DNA of 64,000 nt from Mucilaginibacter sp. UR6-1 (GCF_020880975.1 NZ_JAJIWP010000001.1:682001-746000); one strand, 5' to 3'. Shown: positions 48,501 through 57,489, counted from the stretch's first letter. Numbers and translations: made by a program. Notes: generated by a model not told the origin, from the letters alone.

Positions 48501-50104
48501 CCAAACCGCTTGATCTGGAAGCAGTAACGCTGGTGAGCAATGGTGAGCAGTATATTGATTTCGCCACCAATTCATCATCAGTAAAAGTATATAACGCGGT
48601 TAACTTTAAACCCATCGCCCTTGAAGCTACCGAAGGCGGCTTTAAGCTGGCCGGGGACATGGATTTTGGTATACCGCGCCTCGAACCGCAATATGGCGGG
48701 TTTACCTATACCGCCGGTACAGGCGGTCAGCTAAAATGGGATCTTGATCTGAAAGAGATCAAATTTGATATTGGTAAGGGTTATGTAACGTTCACTTCAC
48801 TTACTGACCCTACAAAGGATAATGGTAAAAAAATATTGAGTGAAAAACATATTGAACTATGGGGCACGGTTACCGAACCGGGCAAGCTGGATAATTTAGA
48901 GGTAAAACTGACTAAGGATGTTGATGCCTCCGGTAACGCCACCATCGCTATTAACCAGCGGGCGGCAGTTTACCCGATGGCAATGGGTGGCAGCGGCAAT
49001 AACAAAATGATAATGAATGTTTCAAAAACATGGACAAAAGTTATCAATAATGATTGGGATTACCTGCGCTTTACCGGCAAAATGGACAACCAGTACCAGG
49101 GTGGTGGCTTTGGCGATAAGGACATGACATTTGCCGTTTACGGTGAAATTCAGTTGGATGATGGAAAGGTGCAGTTATCAAACATAAAAACACCGTTTGG
49201 CAAAATGGAACTGGTGTTTGACTGGCCTAAGAAAGAGATACGGGGAACCGTGCAGATTGAAGGTCCCGGCGGCGAGCCGATCAGCATACCCGGCGGCCTG
49301 AAATTTAAGGGCATGGCCGAAACATTGCTTGGCACACAGGGATTTTATTTTGTGTTGGCGGGTGATGTAAATGTGCCGACAGTGCCTTTAATATTCCCTT
49401 TTAAGGCGGGGATATTGATCGCTTACCATAACAGTATACCAAAAGCTGTGTTCGATAAAACCTCGCAGTTTATGTATAACAAAACCTATCCGTGCGGTAC
49501 GGGTGACGGTAAGGCATTTAAAGGCTTTATGGTTGCTGCCCGTAAAGATGTTATTGACCCGGTAAACTTTAAGCTGGATGTGCCGCCGGGCTTCCCGATA
49601 GCCAGCGCATTTATAAACATTGAGGTAGGGGTTGACGCTACGTTTTACGGCAGCTTTACCAAAAACATCGAACTATCATTCACACCGGCGGTGTTTGGTG
49701 AAATATCAATGGGTTTGGGCAGTGGTTTAACTTGTACCGAGATGAGCGCGAAAGTAAAACTAAATGCTATGGGCCGCTTTAGCGCTACCATGGTAAATGC
49801 CGATCCGCTGGGTGATTATGTGTTTATTGGGGCGCTGTGTATGTCGTTGCACCTGGATGGTTACATCAGGCAGCGCACACCGGTGCTGGTTGATTGTATA
49901 TCACCAACCCTGGTTGATTTTAACAAAGGATTTACGCTTGGGGCCATGTTTGGCTTGCGCGCCGGAGTAAATGCAGGTGGCGTGCTGGCCGGTGCAACCA
50001 ATATAAGTCCGAGCCAGGTTTTGGGCAACGTTAAAATTGAACCTTTCTTTAAAGTACTGATGTCTGACTGTAACGAAAACATGAGCTCGCTATGCGTAAA
50101 ATAA
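42551..50104 (+). CDS. Giant (2,517-residue) secreted surface protein, function unknown
   Basis: Signal peptide FILILIALLGFTANVRG, then a domain (about 28-168) with VNVSVQLLPPVPNKITDYSS and LPEGTYQFCLRAYDYDTNQPLS, which resembles the TANFOR domain as I remember it. Two FN3-like domains follow (about 170-285, 310-412), then a beta-rich middle with carboxypeptidase-regulatory-like repeats (about 1120, 1255 and 1519, e.g. VYGTVTLAGAPLPNAEVSVTQG). Gly/Ser/Asn-rich linkers lie at about 890-945 and 1284-1365. The last 900 residues are repetitive beta-structure (MELVFDWPKKEIRGTVQIEG, FPFKAGILIAYHN) without a recognisable type IX sorting domain or anchor. I do not know its function; adhesion, scaffold or large surface complex are guesses. 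It follows the barrel gene by 6 bases and its 3' end overlaps the FN3 gene by 13. Confidence 0.75.
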   Translation: MKIKNIHTRFILILIALLGFTANVRGQVNVSVQLLPPVPNKITDYSSRPQLVVINIINTSRTVQRIQLRGAVTGDNGIELRTKPSYKSKTAMILNPGEVRNLNGNDLAYFFDYTQLNYTGINQTDFIKKNGLPEGTYQFCLRAYDYDTNQPLSADEPLGCSAPFIINNLEPPVIIKPYADENLSANVGQTFVISWSTPAGSPPTIKYRIRMVEILGNSNPNDALMTATQPYFFDKEVMGNMYVYNPADPQLTPGRRYAMMIEGFDPLGQRAFRNNGRSEVILFSYGLQSTENLANIPVLVPVNGKQTQGTDVKNKPNLIEVNSSRDLYIRWDSVPGIRPAVTSFTMLVSKGGQTIIKKQMQDGTMYYQAAKADVPLQNGQRYIVKIEGYERATNKLIGVSDEVPFTYKIIADDAEPLKDTLNLDARIAYKYDGESTTYPYKGTVYLYKSYRLRDTVGSKISDHTLPAAEVYGSEDELAATGTADADGKVHFNFASFKTPAKLPASIAQNYPGNGNLSAVYQVRLANPYLADPDQSITFGTKQKDAGDMVATAYAYDLKVNINKGYTDGSSLNGKKIVVVNEGLAGLKAVLYRKQKAANIPKYEADKLVQEGLKKPVLGEDAKILVVATDTTRIVYDKQGKAHAEANFKNLLCANSPDDTYWIGIYSGTNKVIDEPFRYERPKGGVTRLKPGPTSYLKINKFRYNVTTDVNWVTADPPLANLKGRILYRYKDGVGGARPLDNKSIRLVPVYVLSDTISRKQYIVSDKTNLIPVNSNNTQIQGEPEKTFKDLPNFIGDVNGTAGQTKADGSFEMTNIPLWDSVKNFTGLYNLPVPVIKKPEAPKAKGDKNIIEEIMTEIIDSKINPADNYVKDNSMNPSMPYDNKATNAFGGGVINVNSSNVFIGGEKGTFVNNQVNGLGAQKGALQGKMNQMGGPHPAFDDNPYEGQYVSPNPMKLIRCYRVIVNEKDYLSPENNIIINPLETVDAGTLYSDVKTFIARVVVRAKDDHKVLTSVGLLLKRRGSENDVIPKGESEQVPARIYTDRGKSGGYNYVLADRLFTQADSNRNVFKHLLAERAYDMYPSINDTANNLSSYKDGYPRLVSSSSTGTFNNDYVEPIVDYSVELEPDEPIIAGRLLNANGTNGITEGGIWIATDKGMQISVPLLPGGYFVYQAPKGTNISKWKLSCAAWGYEPNKVENPPVSSTVNINGFTFTMTTVNNDDKNFSITNGWVNINLPDMKPGQKIFKNFYFIPKATITGTVVNAKSIGIPALYKVEGSGLIEETTSNCTTPSGGGSASGNNSTTVFNGQTVVNLPGQVNIGNQAGSNKNFNPVGNANLNAGTNNKNVGTTSGISNSAAKNIDNKVVVTPSGSVFTGTMTGMCIQKFSAAVPTGKQAKLIIIPNDLKYFNDTVTINSPALGENKIGARTLITREHRMNFIVRGRRKDGQIVPLSGTKIKLLDSTLIAGGGSNVTYQFANISQQNFWVKITPPANTNFIPQEQTIYNVETKNFQNVYITLDEGDAVYGTVTLAGAPLPNAEVSVTQGSGSASAIAITGADGKYRINGVKNPIKGKVNVTVSAPNKSSQQFIVGQTRQATINAETNFDLTNYNDLDISHLLGYTIKVTGLQKSNGKTYLSGEIVLPDDAEFRNWDNANKITFSNVAIKANTAQKRNSASVLYAEPEADVELENVTLKSRFNEYNVMIKGESKAANVRFGATSNNITIKKLAAFKGAINGKVHIVDNSFNFPQSYMSFTNSQFYFADRQNDSYTNSLQINTTTGTETGGQAPVQASHVWYFSNSTGKALSFKYLGFKATSELADSYFTNSKINIKPTITANVETPDDKPLEVKMPKVTFNTTTVDAVTSAQPIEFNLENWKVKISKWVAATEEGGILATAASQNYVQTTAGLNISFKTFRLRSDEMLIDDVNLSQLKLGGIKDVQVNPGNVVFGLDERTGNDLKKHFVLRLLGQYGGIAGSIKDLPGFTKPLDLEAVTLVSNGEQYIDFATNSSSVKVYNAVNFKPIALEATEGGFKLAGDMDFGIPRLEPQYGGFTYTAGTGGQLKWDLDLKEIKFDIGKGYVTFTSLTDPTKDNGKKILSEKHIELWGTVTEPGKLDNLEVKLTKDVDASGNATIAINQRAAVYPMAMGGSGNNKMIMNVSKTWTKVINNDWDYLRFTGKMDNQYQGGGFGDKDMTFAVYGEIQLDDGKVQLSNIKTPFGKMELVFDWPKKEIRGTVQIEGPGGEPISIPGGLKFKGMAETLLGTQGFYFVLAGDVNVPTVPLIFPFKAGILIAYHNSIPKAVFDKTSQFMYNKTYPCGTGDGKAFKGFMVAARKDVIDPVNFKLDVPPGFPIASAFINIEVGVDATFYGSFTKNIELSFTPAVFGEISMGLGSGLTCTEMSAKVKLNAMGRFSATMVNADPLGDYVFIGALCMSLHLDGYIRQRTPVLVDCISPTLVDFNKGFTLGAMFGLRAGVNAGGVLAGATNISPSQVLGNVKIEPFFKVLMSDCNENMSSLCVK

Positions 50105-52071
50105 TCATAATTAAACTGTTATTGCTTGCCTTTTTTGTAAGTGTATGCGACAATTTGCGTGCTCAAACAAGTGTAGCGGTAAGCGGTGGTAACGGTATTT
50201 ATGTATACTGTGGTACCACATTGCCCAAAAAAGGCAGCTACATTATTAAACGTGCCGATGCCGGTAAAAACAACTGGCAAACGGTAGGAAGCACCCGTTT
50301 TCCGGCCGACTCGAATTTGTTTTTTGCTAATTACGATCTGGCTATGTCGCAAAACCCCGCGGCAGTACCGCTGGAAGCGGCAAAGCGGCCCATTATCTGG
50401 CGTATGCTGCAAAAGCAGGCCATTACCGATAGTCTGAATTATTATGCCTCACAACCTGCGTTTTTACAGGCGGCAGGCACTGTTTATAATGATACCTCGG
50501 CCGTTATCGGTAAAACTTACGATTATAAGATCAGCTTTACTGCTGACACAAAAGCGGAACAACTGGTGCGCGCTATAACCCGTGGTGGCCGCGTTGACGA
50601 TTATAAGCTGCAAACTATTTATGCCGAACCTTATGAAAACAAGGTGGTGATACGCTATTATAGTCGTTATACTAAGGTACCGGCCATGGTAAAGCTGTAT
50701 CGCCAGTATTACATGCAAACCGAATACACCGAGGTGCCGGCCATATTTAATATGGTCACAGATAGCAACAGGCGGTTTTATATGATAACTGATATCAATG
50801 TTAAAAAGGATCTGCTGTATAAATACTATGCTGTACCGTATGATGCTTATGGCAATGCAGGCCAACCGTCGGACACGGCAAGGCTGGCCAATATGGTATC
50901 AAGTAACCTGCCCGCGGTTGAAAGGCTGCAAGCCATCAGCGTTGAAAAACAGCACGCCATTAAACTCACCTGGAAATTCGCGCCGCTAAAGTTTTTAAAG
51001 AGCATCAATATCTACCGATCAGAAAGTTATGATACCGCTAAGTACGATCTGATTGCCAGCTTGCAGCCATCGGATACCGTGTTTTATGACAAGAAAGTAT
51101 TGCCCATAAAAACCTATTACTACTTTATGGTACTTAACGGCGACCGGGTATCATCAACCCCAAGTGCCCGCGTGCCGGGCATGCTCAAGGCCGATAGGCT
51201 GGCTACTGCGCCTCAACGCTTAAAAGTAAACGCTGATGGTAACACCGCGGTGTTGAGCTGGCGCCGCATGTCGGCAGATACGCGTGGCTATTACCTGTTT
51301 CGCAGCGATGGTGATAGTACGCACATGAAACAGGTTTCGGGTTTGATACCAGTATCCGGCGAATTTTATGAGATATACCGTGATACAATTACCGGCAAGG
51401 GTAAACGTAGCCTTTACTACATGGTTAAGGCCGAAAACAGATCATACGATATAAGCGCGGGTTCAAATAAAGTATTTACTAATATCAGTGGCACATCGGC
51501 TATAATAAATGTAGTTAGTTTACGGGTTAAGGATGTTGGCGGCCATCCGCTGTTGTATTGGCCTTTACAACAGGATCAGCAAACGGTTTATAGCGGTTAT
51601 CTTATTCATCGCAAAAAAGCAGATGAACCTGCATCTGCATATAAGCCGATAGGGCAGCAGTTGCAGAGTACCGTAAATTATCTTGAAGACACCTCTGCGG
51701 TAAAAGGCATAAGTTATACATACTATTTGGGTCTGATAAAAACCGGCGGTCAAACTAATAGGTCGGCAGAGGTTACTTACCAGCCGTTTCGCGCAAAAAT
51801 ATTATCACCGGGCGGCATCATTGTTCAGCAGGATGGCAGCAACGCCAACATTAGCTGGGATGTAACCGGGCAGGTTGATGTAAAACAATATAAAATTTAC
51901 CGCCTTAATGCTGATGGCAGCACCGCTTTGGTTGCCGAGGTGGATAAAGGTAAAGGCAGCTATACAGCCTCGGCCGGAAGCAAACCTTACTTTACAGTAG
52001 TTTGTGTTGATGGGGCAGGCAACGAGAGCGAAATAGAGAATTGGGTAGGCATGCCTGCTGCAGCTAATTAA
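50092..52071 (+). CDS. Secreted fibronectin type III repeat protein
   Basis: The 659-residue protein has a signal peptide (IIIIKLLLLAFFVSVCDNLRAQ) and about four FN3-type domains in its C-terminal 400 residues (about 272-365, 367-462, 465-565, 570-659), with strands such as AIKLTWKFAPLKFLKSINIYRS, TAVLSWRRMSADTRGYYLFRSD and ANISWDVTGQVDVKQYKIYRL. The N-terminal 250 residues are a different beta-rich part. No catalytic motif is seen. Its ATG lies inside the end of the giant gene (13-base overlap, different frame), so the two are translationally coupled and their products probably work together in fixed ratio. A terminator follows 6 bases after the stop. Confidence 0.78.
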   Translation: MRKIIIIKLLLLAFFVSVCDNLRAQTSVAVSGGNGIYVYCGTTLPKKGSYIIKRADAGKNNWQTVGSTRFPADSNLFFANYDLAMSQNPAAVPLEAAKRPIIWRMLQKQAITDSLNYYASQPAFLQAAGTVYNDTSAVIGKTYDYKISFTADTKAEQLVRAITRGGRVDDYKLQTIYAEPYENKVVIRYYSRYTKVPAMVKLYRQYYMQTEYTEVPAIFNMVTDSNRRFYMITDINVKKDLLYKYYAVPYDAYGNAGQPSDTARLANMVSSNLPAVERLQAISVEKQHAIKLTWKFAPLKFLKSINIYRSESYDTAKYDLIASLQPSDTVFYDKKVLPIKTYYYFMVLNGDRVSSTPSARVPGMLKADRLATAPQRLKVNADGNTAVLSWRRMSADTRGYYLFRSDGDSTHMKQVSGLIPVSGEFYEIYRDTITGKGKRSLYYMVKAENRSYDISAGSNKVFTNISGTSAIINVVSLRVKDVGGHPLLYWPLQQDQQTVYSGYLIHRKKADEPASAYKPIGQQLQSTVNYLEDTSAVKGISYTYYLGLIKTGGQTNRSAEVTYQPFRAKILSPGGIIVQQDGSNANISWDVTGQVDVKQYKIYRLNADGSTALVAEVDKGKGSYTASAGSKPYFTVVCVDGAGNESEIENWVGMPAAAN

Positions 52072-52077
52072 TTATAC

Positions 52078-52110
52078 AAGCCGCCTTGCTGATAACGGGG
52101 CGGCTTTATC
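52078..52110 (+). terminator. Terminator of the barrel/giant/FN3 operon
   Basis: AAGCCGCC (52078-52085) and GGCGGCTT (52099-52106) form a perfect 8-bp stem with a 13-nt loop, followed by TATC. The T tail is weak but the position just after the operon fits. Confidence 0.65.
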
Positions 52111-52223
52111 CGTTGTTAATAAATCACCTAAACTAACAAGAGTTTTACAGCATCTGTCAAAACATATTTCGATATTGGGGGCAATTAAATTATCCTATAT
52201 CTTAATTGTCTAATCTGTACCGG

Positions 52224-54917
52224 ATGCGTATAAGAATTACTTTACAGCGTTTTGCTTTATTTATTTTACCTTTTGCTGCCTTTGTTGTTCCCGCCAGGGC
52301 GCAATCAGGTGCTGTTAATCTCCAATGCGAGCATTTGGTTTCGCCCATAGGGGTTGATGAAATTCACCCCAGGCTTGCCTGGCAACTTGCAGACAAACGC
52401 CAGGGTGCTTTGCAAACCGCCTACACTGTATTAGTATCAAAAGATCCGGCGCAGTTAGCGGCCGGCAACGGTGTTGTTTGGAATACCGGTAAAATAACAT
52501 CACAAACCAGTTTAATTACTTACAAAGGCAAAGCTTTAGCGCCGTTTACACGCTACTATTGGGCGGTACGCACCTGGGATAAAGATGGTAAGCCTCTAAG
52601 CCAAAGCCAAACTGCTTACTTTGAAACCGGCATGATGAGCCAGACCAATTGGACAGGCAACTGGATAAGCGATGGTAAAAGCATCAACAACCTTAAAGCG
52701 CCTTATTTCAGAAAAACATTCAACGCAGCTAAAAAGATCCGTTCAGCACGTGCGTATATCGCGGTAGCGGGTTTGTATGAATTGTTCATCAACGGCACCA
52801 AAATAGGTAATCACCGCCTTGACCCGATGTATACCAGGTTTGACAGGCGGAACCTGTACGTAACTTATGATGTTACGCCTCAGCTAAAAAACGGCGCTAA
52901 TGCCATTGGTGTGGTGTTGGGCAATGGCTGGTACAATCATCAACCCATAGCCGTTTGGAATTTTGACCGTGCCCCATGGCGACAAAGGCCAACCTTTTGC
53001 CTTGATCTGAAAATTACTTATGAGGATGGTTCTGCCGAAACCATTTATACCGATGAGAGCTGGAAAACACACAGCGGCCCTATTGTTTATAATAATATTT
53101 ATACCGGCGAGCATTATGACAGCAGGGAAGAAATACCCGGCTGGAACACCGTGAATTTTGACGACAGCAAGTGGGATGGAACCGGCTTACGTGCTGCACC
53201 AGCAAAAAAGATAGTAAGCCAGGTAATGGTGCCGATCAGGAATGTGGAGGAGATTCCCGCAAAATCCATTGTAAAATTTAATGATACCAATTATGTGTTT
53301 GATTTTGGGCGCAACTTTGCCGGTGTTACCAGTGTAAAACTTCGCGGCGATAGCGGTACGGTAGTGAAATTGAAACACGGCGAAAAGCTTTACACCAAGG
53401 ATCCGGCTAAAAATGGCCATGTAGATATGTCTAACATTGATGTTTACTATCACCCTAAAGATAATACCGATCCTTTTCAAACTGATATTGTGATACTGAA
53501 CGGCAAAGGTGAGGTTGATTTTATGCCGAGCTTCAACTATAAGGGTTTTCAGTATGTGGAGGTAATCAGTAATAAACCTATCAAACTTCAAAAAACTGAT
53601 ATTACCGGCTACTTTATGCACAGCGATGTAGAGGAGGCGGGTAAACTAAATACCTCAAGCGATCTGGTAAACAAGTTGTGGACGGCCAGCAACGCGTCGT
53701 ACCTGTCAAACTTGTTTGGCTATCCGACCGATTGCCCGCAGCGTGAAAAGAACGGTTGGACCGGCGACGGGCATTTTGCCGTTGAAACCGGTTTGTTCAA
53801 TTACGATGGCATCACGGTTTACGAAAAATGGATGGCCGACCATCGCGACGAGCAGCAGCCCAACGGCGTACTGCCCGATATTATACCAACCGGCGGCTGG
53901 GGTTATGGCACTGCCAACGGTACCGACTGGACAAGCACCATCGCTGTCATTCCCTGGAACTTGTATATGTTTTACGGTGATATAAAACCATTGGCCGATA
54001 ATTATGATAACATCAAAGCTTATGTAAACTACGTAAGCAAGATCAGCCCAAATAACCTGACCACTTTTGGCCGTGGTGATTGGGTGCCGGTTAAATCATC
54101 ATCATCACTGGAGTACACTTCATCAGTTTACTTTTTTGTAGATGCTATCATACTTTCAAAAGCGGCGGCTCTGCTTGGTAAAACACAGGATCAGCAGTAT
54201 TACAGTGCTCTTGCAGCAAAAATCAGGAAGGCCATCAATAATAAGTACTTTGATAAAACCAAATGCATATATTGCAGCGGCGTACAAACCGAACTAAGCA
54301 TGGCCCTGCAATGGAAGGTTGTGCCTGAAGAGTATCGCCTTAAACTGGCCGAAAACCTGGCCAAACGCGTAGCGCAGGACGGCATGCACATTGACGTTGG
54401 TGTACTTGGTGCAAAGGCCGTGCTTAATGCCTTGAGCGATAACGGCCAGGCAGAAACAGCTTACAAACTGGCATCGCAGAATACCTATCCATCATGGGGT
54501 TGGTGGATTGTTAACGGCGCGACAACTTTGCAGGAGAACTGGGACATGGATGCACCGCGCGATATTTCACTCAACCACATGATGTTTGGCGAAATTGGCG
54601 GCTGGTTCTTTAAGGGCCTGGGTGGCATAAAGGCTGATGAAAATAAACCGGGCTTTAAAAATATATTGCTCAGGCCGAATTTTGTGCAGGGTTTAAGCTA
54701 TTTTACCTCAAGCCACAAAGGGCCGTATGGTAAAATCACTTCATCATGGAAACGGGAGCAGGGTAAGGTGGTTTATGATGTAGTTGTACCTGCCAATTCA
54801 ACCGCTGATGTAACGTTTCCGTCAGGTTTAGTTAATGTTTCGCTTAACGGCAAACGTGTCGGTTTAGAAAAACCATATCATGCAGTAGCCGGATCATACC
54901 GGTTTATGGTACAATAA
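52224..54917 (+). CDS. GH78 family alpha-L-rhamnosidase
   Basis: An 897-residue secreted enzyme from the ATG at 52224, which gives a clear signal peptide (LQRFALFILPFAAFVVPARAQ); a TTG 18 bases upstream is less likely. The domain series is that of GH78: FN3-like N-terminal domain (VNLQCEHLVSPIGVDEIHPRLAWQL), rhamnosidase B/N domains with AYIAVAGLYELFINGTKIG, a concanavalin-like domain, the (alpha/alpha)6 catalytic domain with DCPQREKNGWTGDGHF (general acid region, about 500) and GATTLQENWDMD (base region, about 770), and a C-terminal beta-sandwich. It releases terminal alpha-L-rhamnose from plant glycosides or polysaccharides. It is a single-gene unit; no rhamnose catabolic genes are nearby. 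Confidence 0.93.
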   Translation: MRIRITLQRFALFILPFAAFVVPARAQSGAVNLQCEHLVSPIGVDEIHPRLAWQLADKRQGALQTAYTVLVSKDPAQLAAGNGVVWNTGKITSQTSLITYKGKALAPFTRYYWAVRTWDKDGKPLSQSQTAYFETGMMSQTNWTGNWISDGKSINNLKAPYFRKTFNAAKKIRSARAYIAVAGLYELFINGTKIGNHRLDPMYTRFDRRNLYVTYDVTPQLKNGANAIGVVLGNGWYNHQPIAVWNFDRAPWRQRPTFCLDLKITYEDGSAETIYTDESWKTHSGPIVYNNIYTGEHYDSREEIPGWNTVNFDDSKWDGTGLRAAPAKKIVSQVMVPIRNVEEIPAKSIVKFNDTNYVFDFGRNFAGVTSVKLRGDSGTVVKLKHGEKLYTKDPAKNGHVDMSNIDVYYHPKDNTDPFQTDIVILNGKGEVDFMPSFNYKGFQYVEVISNKPIKLQKTDITGYFMHSDVEEAGKLNTSSDLVNKLWTASNASYLSNLFGYPTDCPQREKNGWTGDGHFAVETGLFNYDGITVYEKWMADHRDEQQPNGVLPDIIPTGGWGYGTANGTDWTSTIAVIPWNLYMFYGDIKPLADNYDNIKAYVNYVSKISPNNLTTFGRGDWVPVKSSSSLEYTSSVYFFVDAIILSKAAALLGKTQDQQYYSALAAKIRKAINNKYFDKTKCIYCSGVQTELSMALQWKVVPEEYRLKLAENLAKRVAQDGMHIDVGVLGAKAVLNALSDNGQAETAYKLASQNTYPSWGWWIVNGATTLQENWDMDAPRDISLNHMMFGEIGGWFFKGLGGIKADENKPGFKNILLRPNFVQGLSYFTSSHKGPYGKITSSWKREQGKVVYDVVVPANSTADVTFPSGLVNVSLNGKRVGLEKPYHAVAGSYRFMVQ

Positions 54918-55005
54918 TTTCTAAACAAAGTTTAATTATTATAAACTTAATATACTATTAAAACTACCGGTGCATTTGTAGTTTACATTAGCTTTTTTTA
55001 AAGTT

Positions 55006-57489
55006 ATGGCTGATACACGCAGAGATTTTATAAAAAAGGCAACCATGCTGGCAGGGTCTGCCGGTTTGTTCACGGTATTACCCGAGTCGATACAAAAGGC
55101 GCTGGCGATTGATGCTGAAAAAGGTTCTACTTATCTGGATGCCGAGCATGTGGTTTTCCTAATGCAGGAGAACCGCTCGTTCGATCACTGCTATGGCACT
55201 TTGCAGGGTGTGCGGGGTTTTGATGACCCGCGGGCGATGCGCCTGCCTGACAAAAACAAAGTTTGGCTGCAAACCAACAAAGCCGGAGAAACTTATGTGC
55301 CTTTTAATCTCGATATAAAAAATTCAAAAGCTACCTGGATGCAGTCGCTACCGCACTCGTGGGAAAATCAGGTTGATGCCCATAATAACGGCAAAATGGA
55401 TGGCTGGCTCGAAAGTAAAAAATCGGGCAATAAGGAGTATGCGCACATGCCGTTAACCATGGGTTATTATGACAGGAAGGACATTCCGTTTTACTATGCC
55501 CTGGCTGATGCCTTTACCGTTTGCGATCAGCACTTTTGTTCGTCGCTGACAGGTACAAGCGCTAATCGGTCCTACTTTTGGGCTGGTACTATCCGCGAAA
55601 AGCAGGAGATAGGTTCACCGGCGCTGGTATATAATGATCAACTCAACTACCGCGATCTGACCGCCAAAACCTTTCCTGAACGGCTTGAAGAAGCGGGCAT
55701 ATCATGGAAGGTGTACCAGAACGAGCTGAGCCTGGATGTGGGCTTTACCGGCGAGGAAGATGACTGGCTGAGTAACTTTACCGATAACAACCTGGAGTTT
55801 TATAAGCAATACAACGTACGCCTGCACAAAGCATACAGGGATAACCTGGTCAAAGCTGAAGCTAAACTGCAAAAGGAGCTGGATGAAATGAAGTCAAAAC
55901 CGCAGTCGGCAGAGTTAATCACTAAGATCAGCGAAAAGCAAAAGCAACTCGAGCAAGTAATTAGGGATAGGGCAGAGTGGACTCAGGATAGGTTTGATAA
56001 GCTGAGCGATCATGAAAAAAGCATCCATAAAAGGGCTTTCGTCACCAACGTTAACCACCCTGATTATCACGAGCTGGAAACACTTAGTTATACCGAGAAC
56101 GGTGAAAAACGTGAAGTAAAAGTGCCTAAGGGCGATGTGCTTCATCAGTTTAGGGATGATGTAAAGAATGGTAAACTGCCAACGGTATCATGGCTTGCGG
56201 CATCATCTAATTTTTCGGATCATCCCTCATCACCTTGGTACGGGGCATGGTATGTATCCGAAGTGCTGGACATACTTACCCAAAACCCTGAAATTTGGAA
56301 AAAGACCATTTTTATACTGACCTATGATGAAAACGATGGCTACTTTGACCACGTAGCACCATTCATTCCCCCGCATTCGGCCAAACCCGAAACAGGTAAA
56401 ACTTCCGCAGGGATAGATACCGCCGTTGAGCATGTAACCGATGCCGAACAGGCACAAAGTGGAATTCCTGAAAAATATCGCCGCGAGGGCCCGATAGGTT
56501 TGGGTTATCGTGTGCCTATGGTTGTAGCCTCTCCGTGGAGCCGTGGCGGATGGGTAAACTCCCAGGTATTTGACCATACCTCATGCCTGCAATTTCTGGA
56601 AACCTTCCTGAATAAAAAGAAAGATAAGACTATTAAAGAAAACAATATAAGCGACTGGCGGCGTACGGTATGCGGTGATCTCACCTCTGTTTTCAGACCT
56701 TATAAAGGCGAGAAGATTAGCTACCCGGTATCTCTAAACCGCGATCAAACCATAAAATCAATTTACGGTGCTAAGTTCAAACAAGCCCCAACAAATTTTA
56801 AGGCGCTCAGTAACGATGAGATTGCTGCGGCTAATAAACAACCGGCCTCGCTAAGTACGTTTCCAAAACAGGAAAAGGGTATGCGTCATTCGTGCGCGCT
56901 GCCATACCAGCTTCATGCTGATGGAAATTTAAATAATGCAAAGGACAGCATCACCATTAACATGAAAGCCGGATCATCGGCAGGAGCGCCTTTCAATGTT
57001 TACGCGCCGGGCAATTACCATCACGAGGGCAAGGCCGCTGAAATAATGCGTAACTGGGCATTCGCGGTAAAAGCCGGTGATGAGATCAGTTATTCATGGC
57101 CGGTAAATGCATTTGATGATGGCTGTTATGAGCTGGAGTTATCAGGCCCCAATGGGTTTTCAAGAAATTTTACCGGCGATAAAAACGATCCGCAGTTGTT
57201 GGTCAATGCAATGTATCAAGATACCGGAAATATTGAATTGATTGTTGTAAACAATAGTAAAACAAATACTTATACCGTTTCAATAGCAGATCAATCCTAC
57301 AAACAGGGTACACAAAAGCTAACTGTAAAGGCGGGGCAAACTGTAAAGCAGCTTATCAACTTGCAAAAAAGCCACTCATGGTACGATTTTGTGCTAACAA
57401 TTCAAGGCCATGATAGATTTTCAAGGCGTTACGCAGGCAGGGTAGAAACCGGCAGGCATGGCTATACCGATCCATTAATAGGCGCGTAA
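55006..57489 (+). CDS. Phosphocholine-specific phospholipase C, Tat-exported
   Basis: The 827-residue protein begins with a twin-arginine signal (DTRRDFIKKATMLAGSAGLF) and continues with the phosphoesterase/acid phosphatase core of bacterial phospholipases C: HVVFLMQENRSFDHCYGTLQGVRGF (about residue 48), an active-site region DQHFCSSLTGTSANRSYFW, FILTYDENDGYFDHVAPF (about 437), and PMVVASPWSRGG. Two copies of the family's C-terminal domain follow (about 640-725 and 735-827). It hydrolyses phosphatidylcholine or sphingomyelin to diacylglycerol or ceramide plus phosphocholine outside the cytoplasm, typically for phosphate or lipid nutrition. A 7-bp inverted repeat AAACTAC/GTAGTTT (54961-54984) lies in its upstream region. 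Confidence 0.92.
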   Translation: MADTRRDFIKKATMLAGSAGLFTVLPESIQKALAIDAEKGSTYLDAEHVVFLMQENRSFDHCYGTLQGVRGFDDPRAMRLPDKNKVWLQTNKAGETYVPFNLDIKNSKATWMQSLPHSWENQVDAHNNGKMDGWLESKKSGNKEYAHMPLTMGYYDRKDIPFYYALADAFTVCDQHFCSSLTGTSANRSYFWAGTIREKQEIGSPALVYNDQLNYRDLTAKTFPERLEEAGISWKVYQNELSLDVGFTGEEDDWLSNFTDNNLEFYKQYNVRLHKAYRDNLVKAEAKLQKELDEMKSKPQSAELITKISEKQKQLEQVIRDRAEWTQDRFDKLSDHEKSIHKRAFVTNVNHPDYHELETLSYTENGEKREVKVPKGDVLHQFRDDVKNGKLPTVSWLAASSNFSDHPSSPWYGAWYVSEVLDILTQNPEIWKKTIFILTYDENDGYFDHVAPFIPPHSAKPETGKTSAGIDTAVEHVTDAEQAQSGIPEKYRREGPIGLGYRVPMVVASPWSRGGWVNSQVFDHTSCLQFLETFLNKKKDKTIKENNISDWRRTVCGDLTSVFRPYKGEKISYPVSLNRDQTIKSIYGAKFKQAPTNFKALSNDEIAAANKQPASLSTFPKQEKGMRHSCALPYQLHADGNLNNAKDSITINMKAGSSAGAPFNVYAPGNYHHEGKAAEIMRNWAFAVKAGDEISYSWPVNAFDDGCYELELSGPNGFSRNFTGDKNDPQLLVNAMYQDTGNIELIVVNNSKTNTYTVSIADQSYKQGTQKLTVKAGQTVKQLINLQKSHSWYDFVLTIQGHDRFSRRYAGRVETGRHGYTDPLIGA

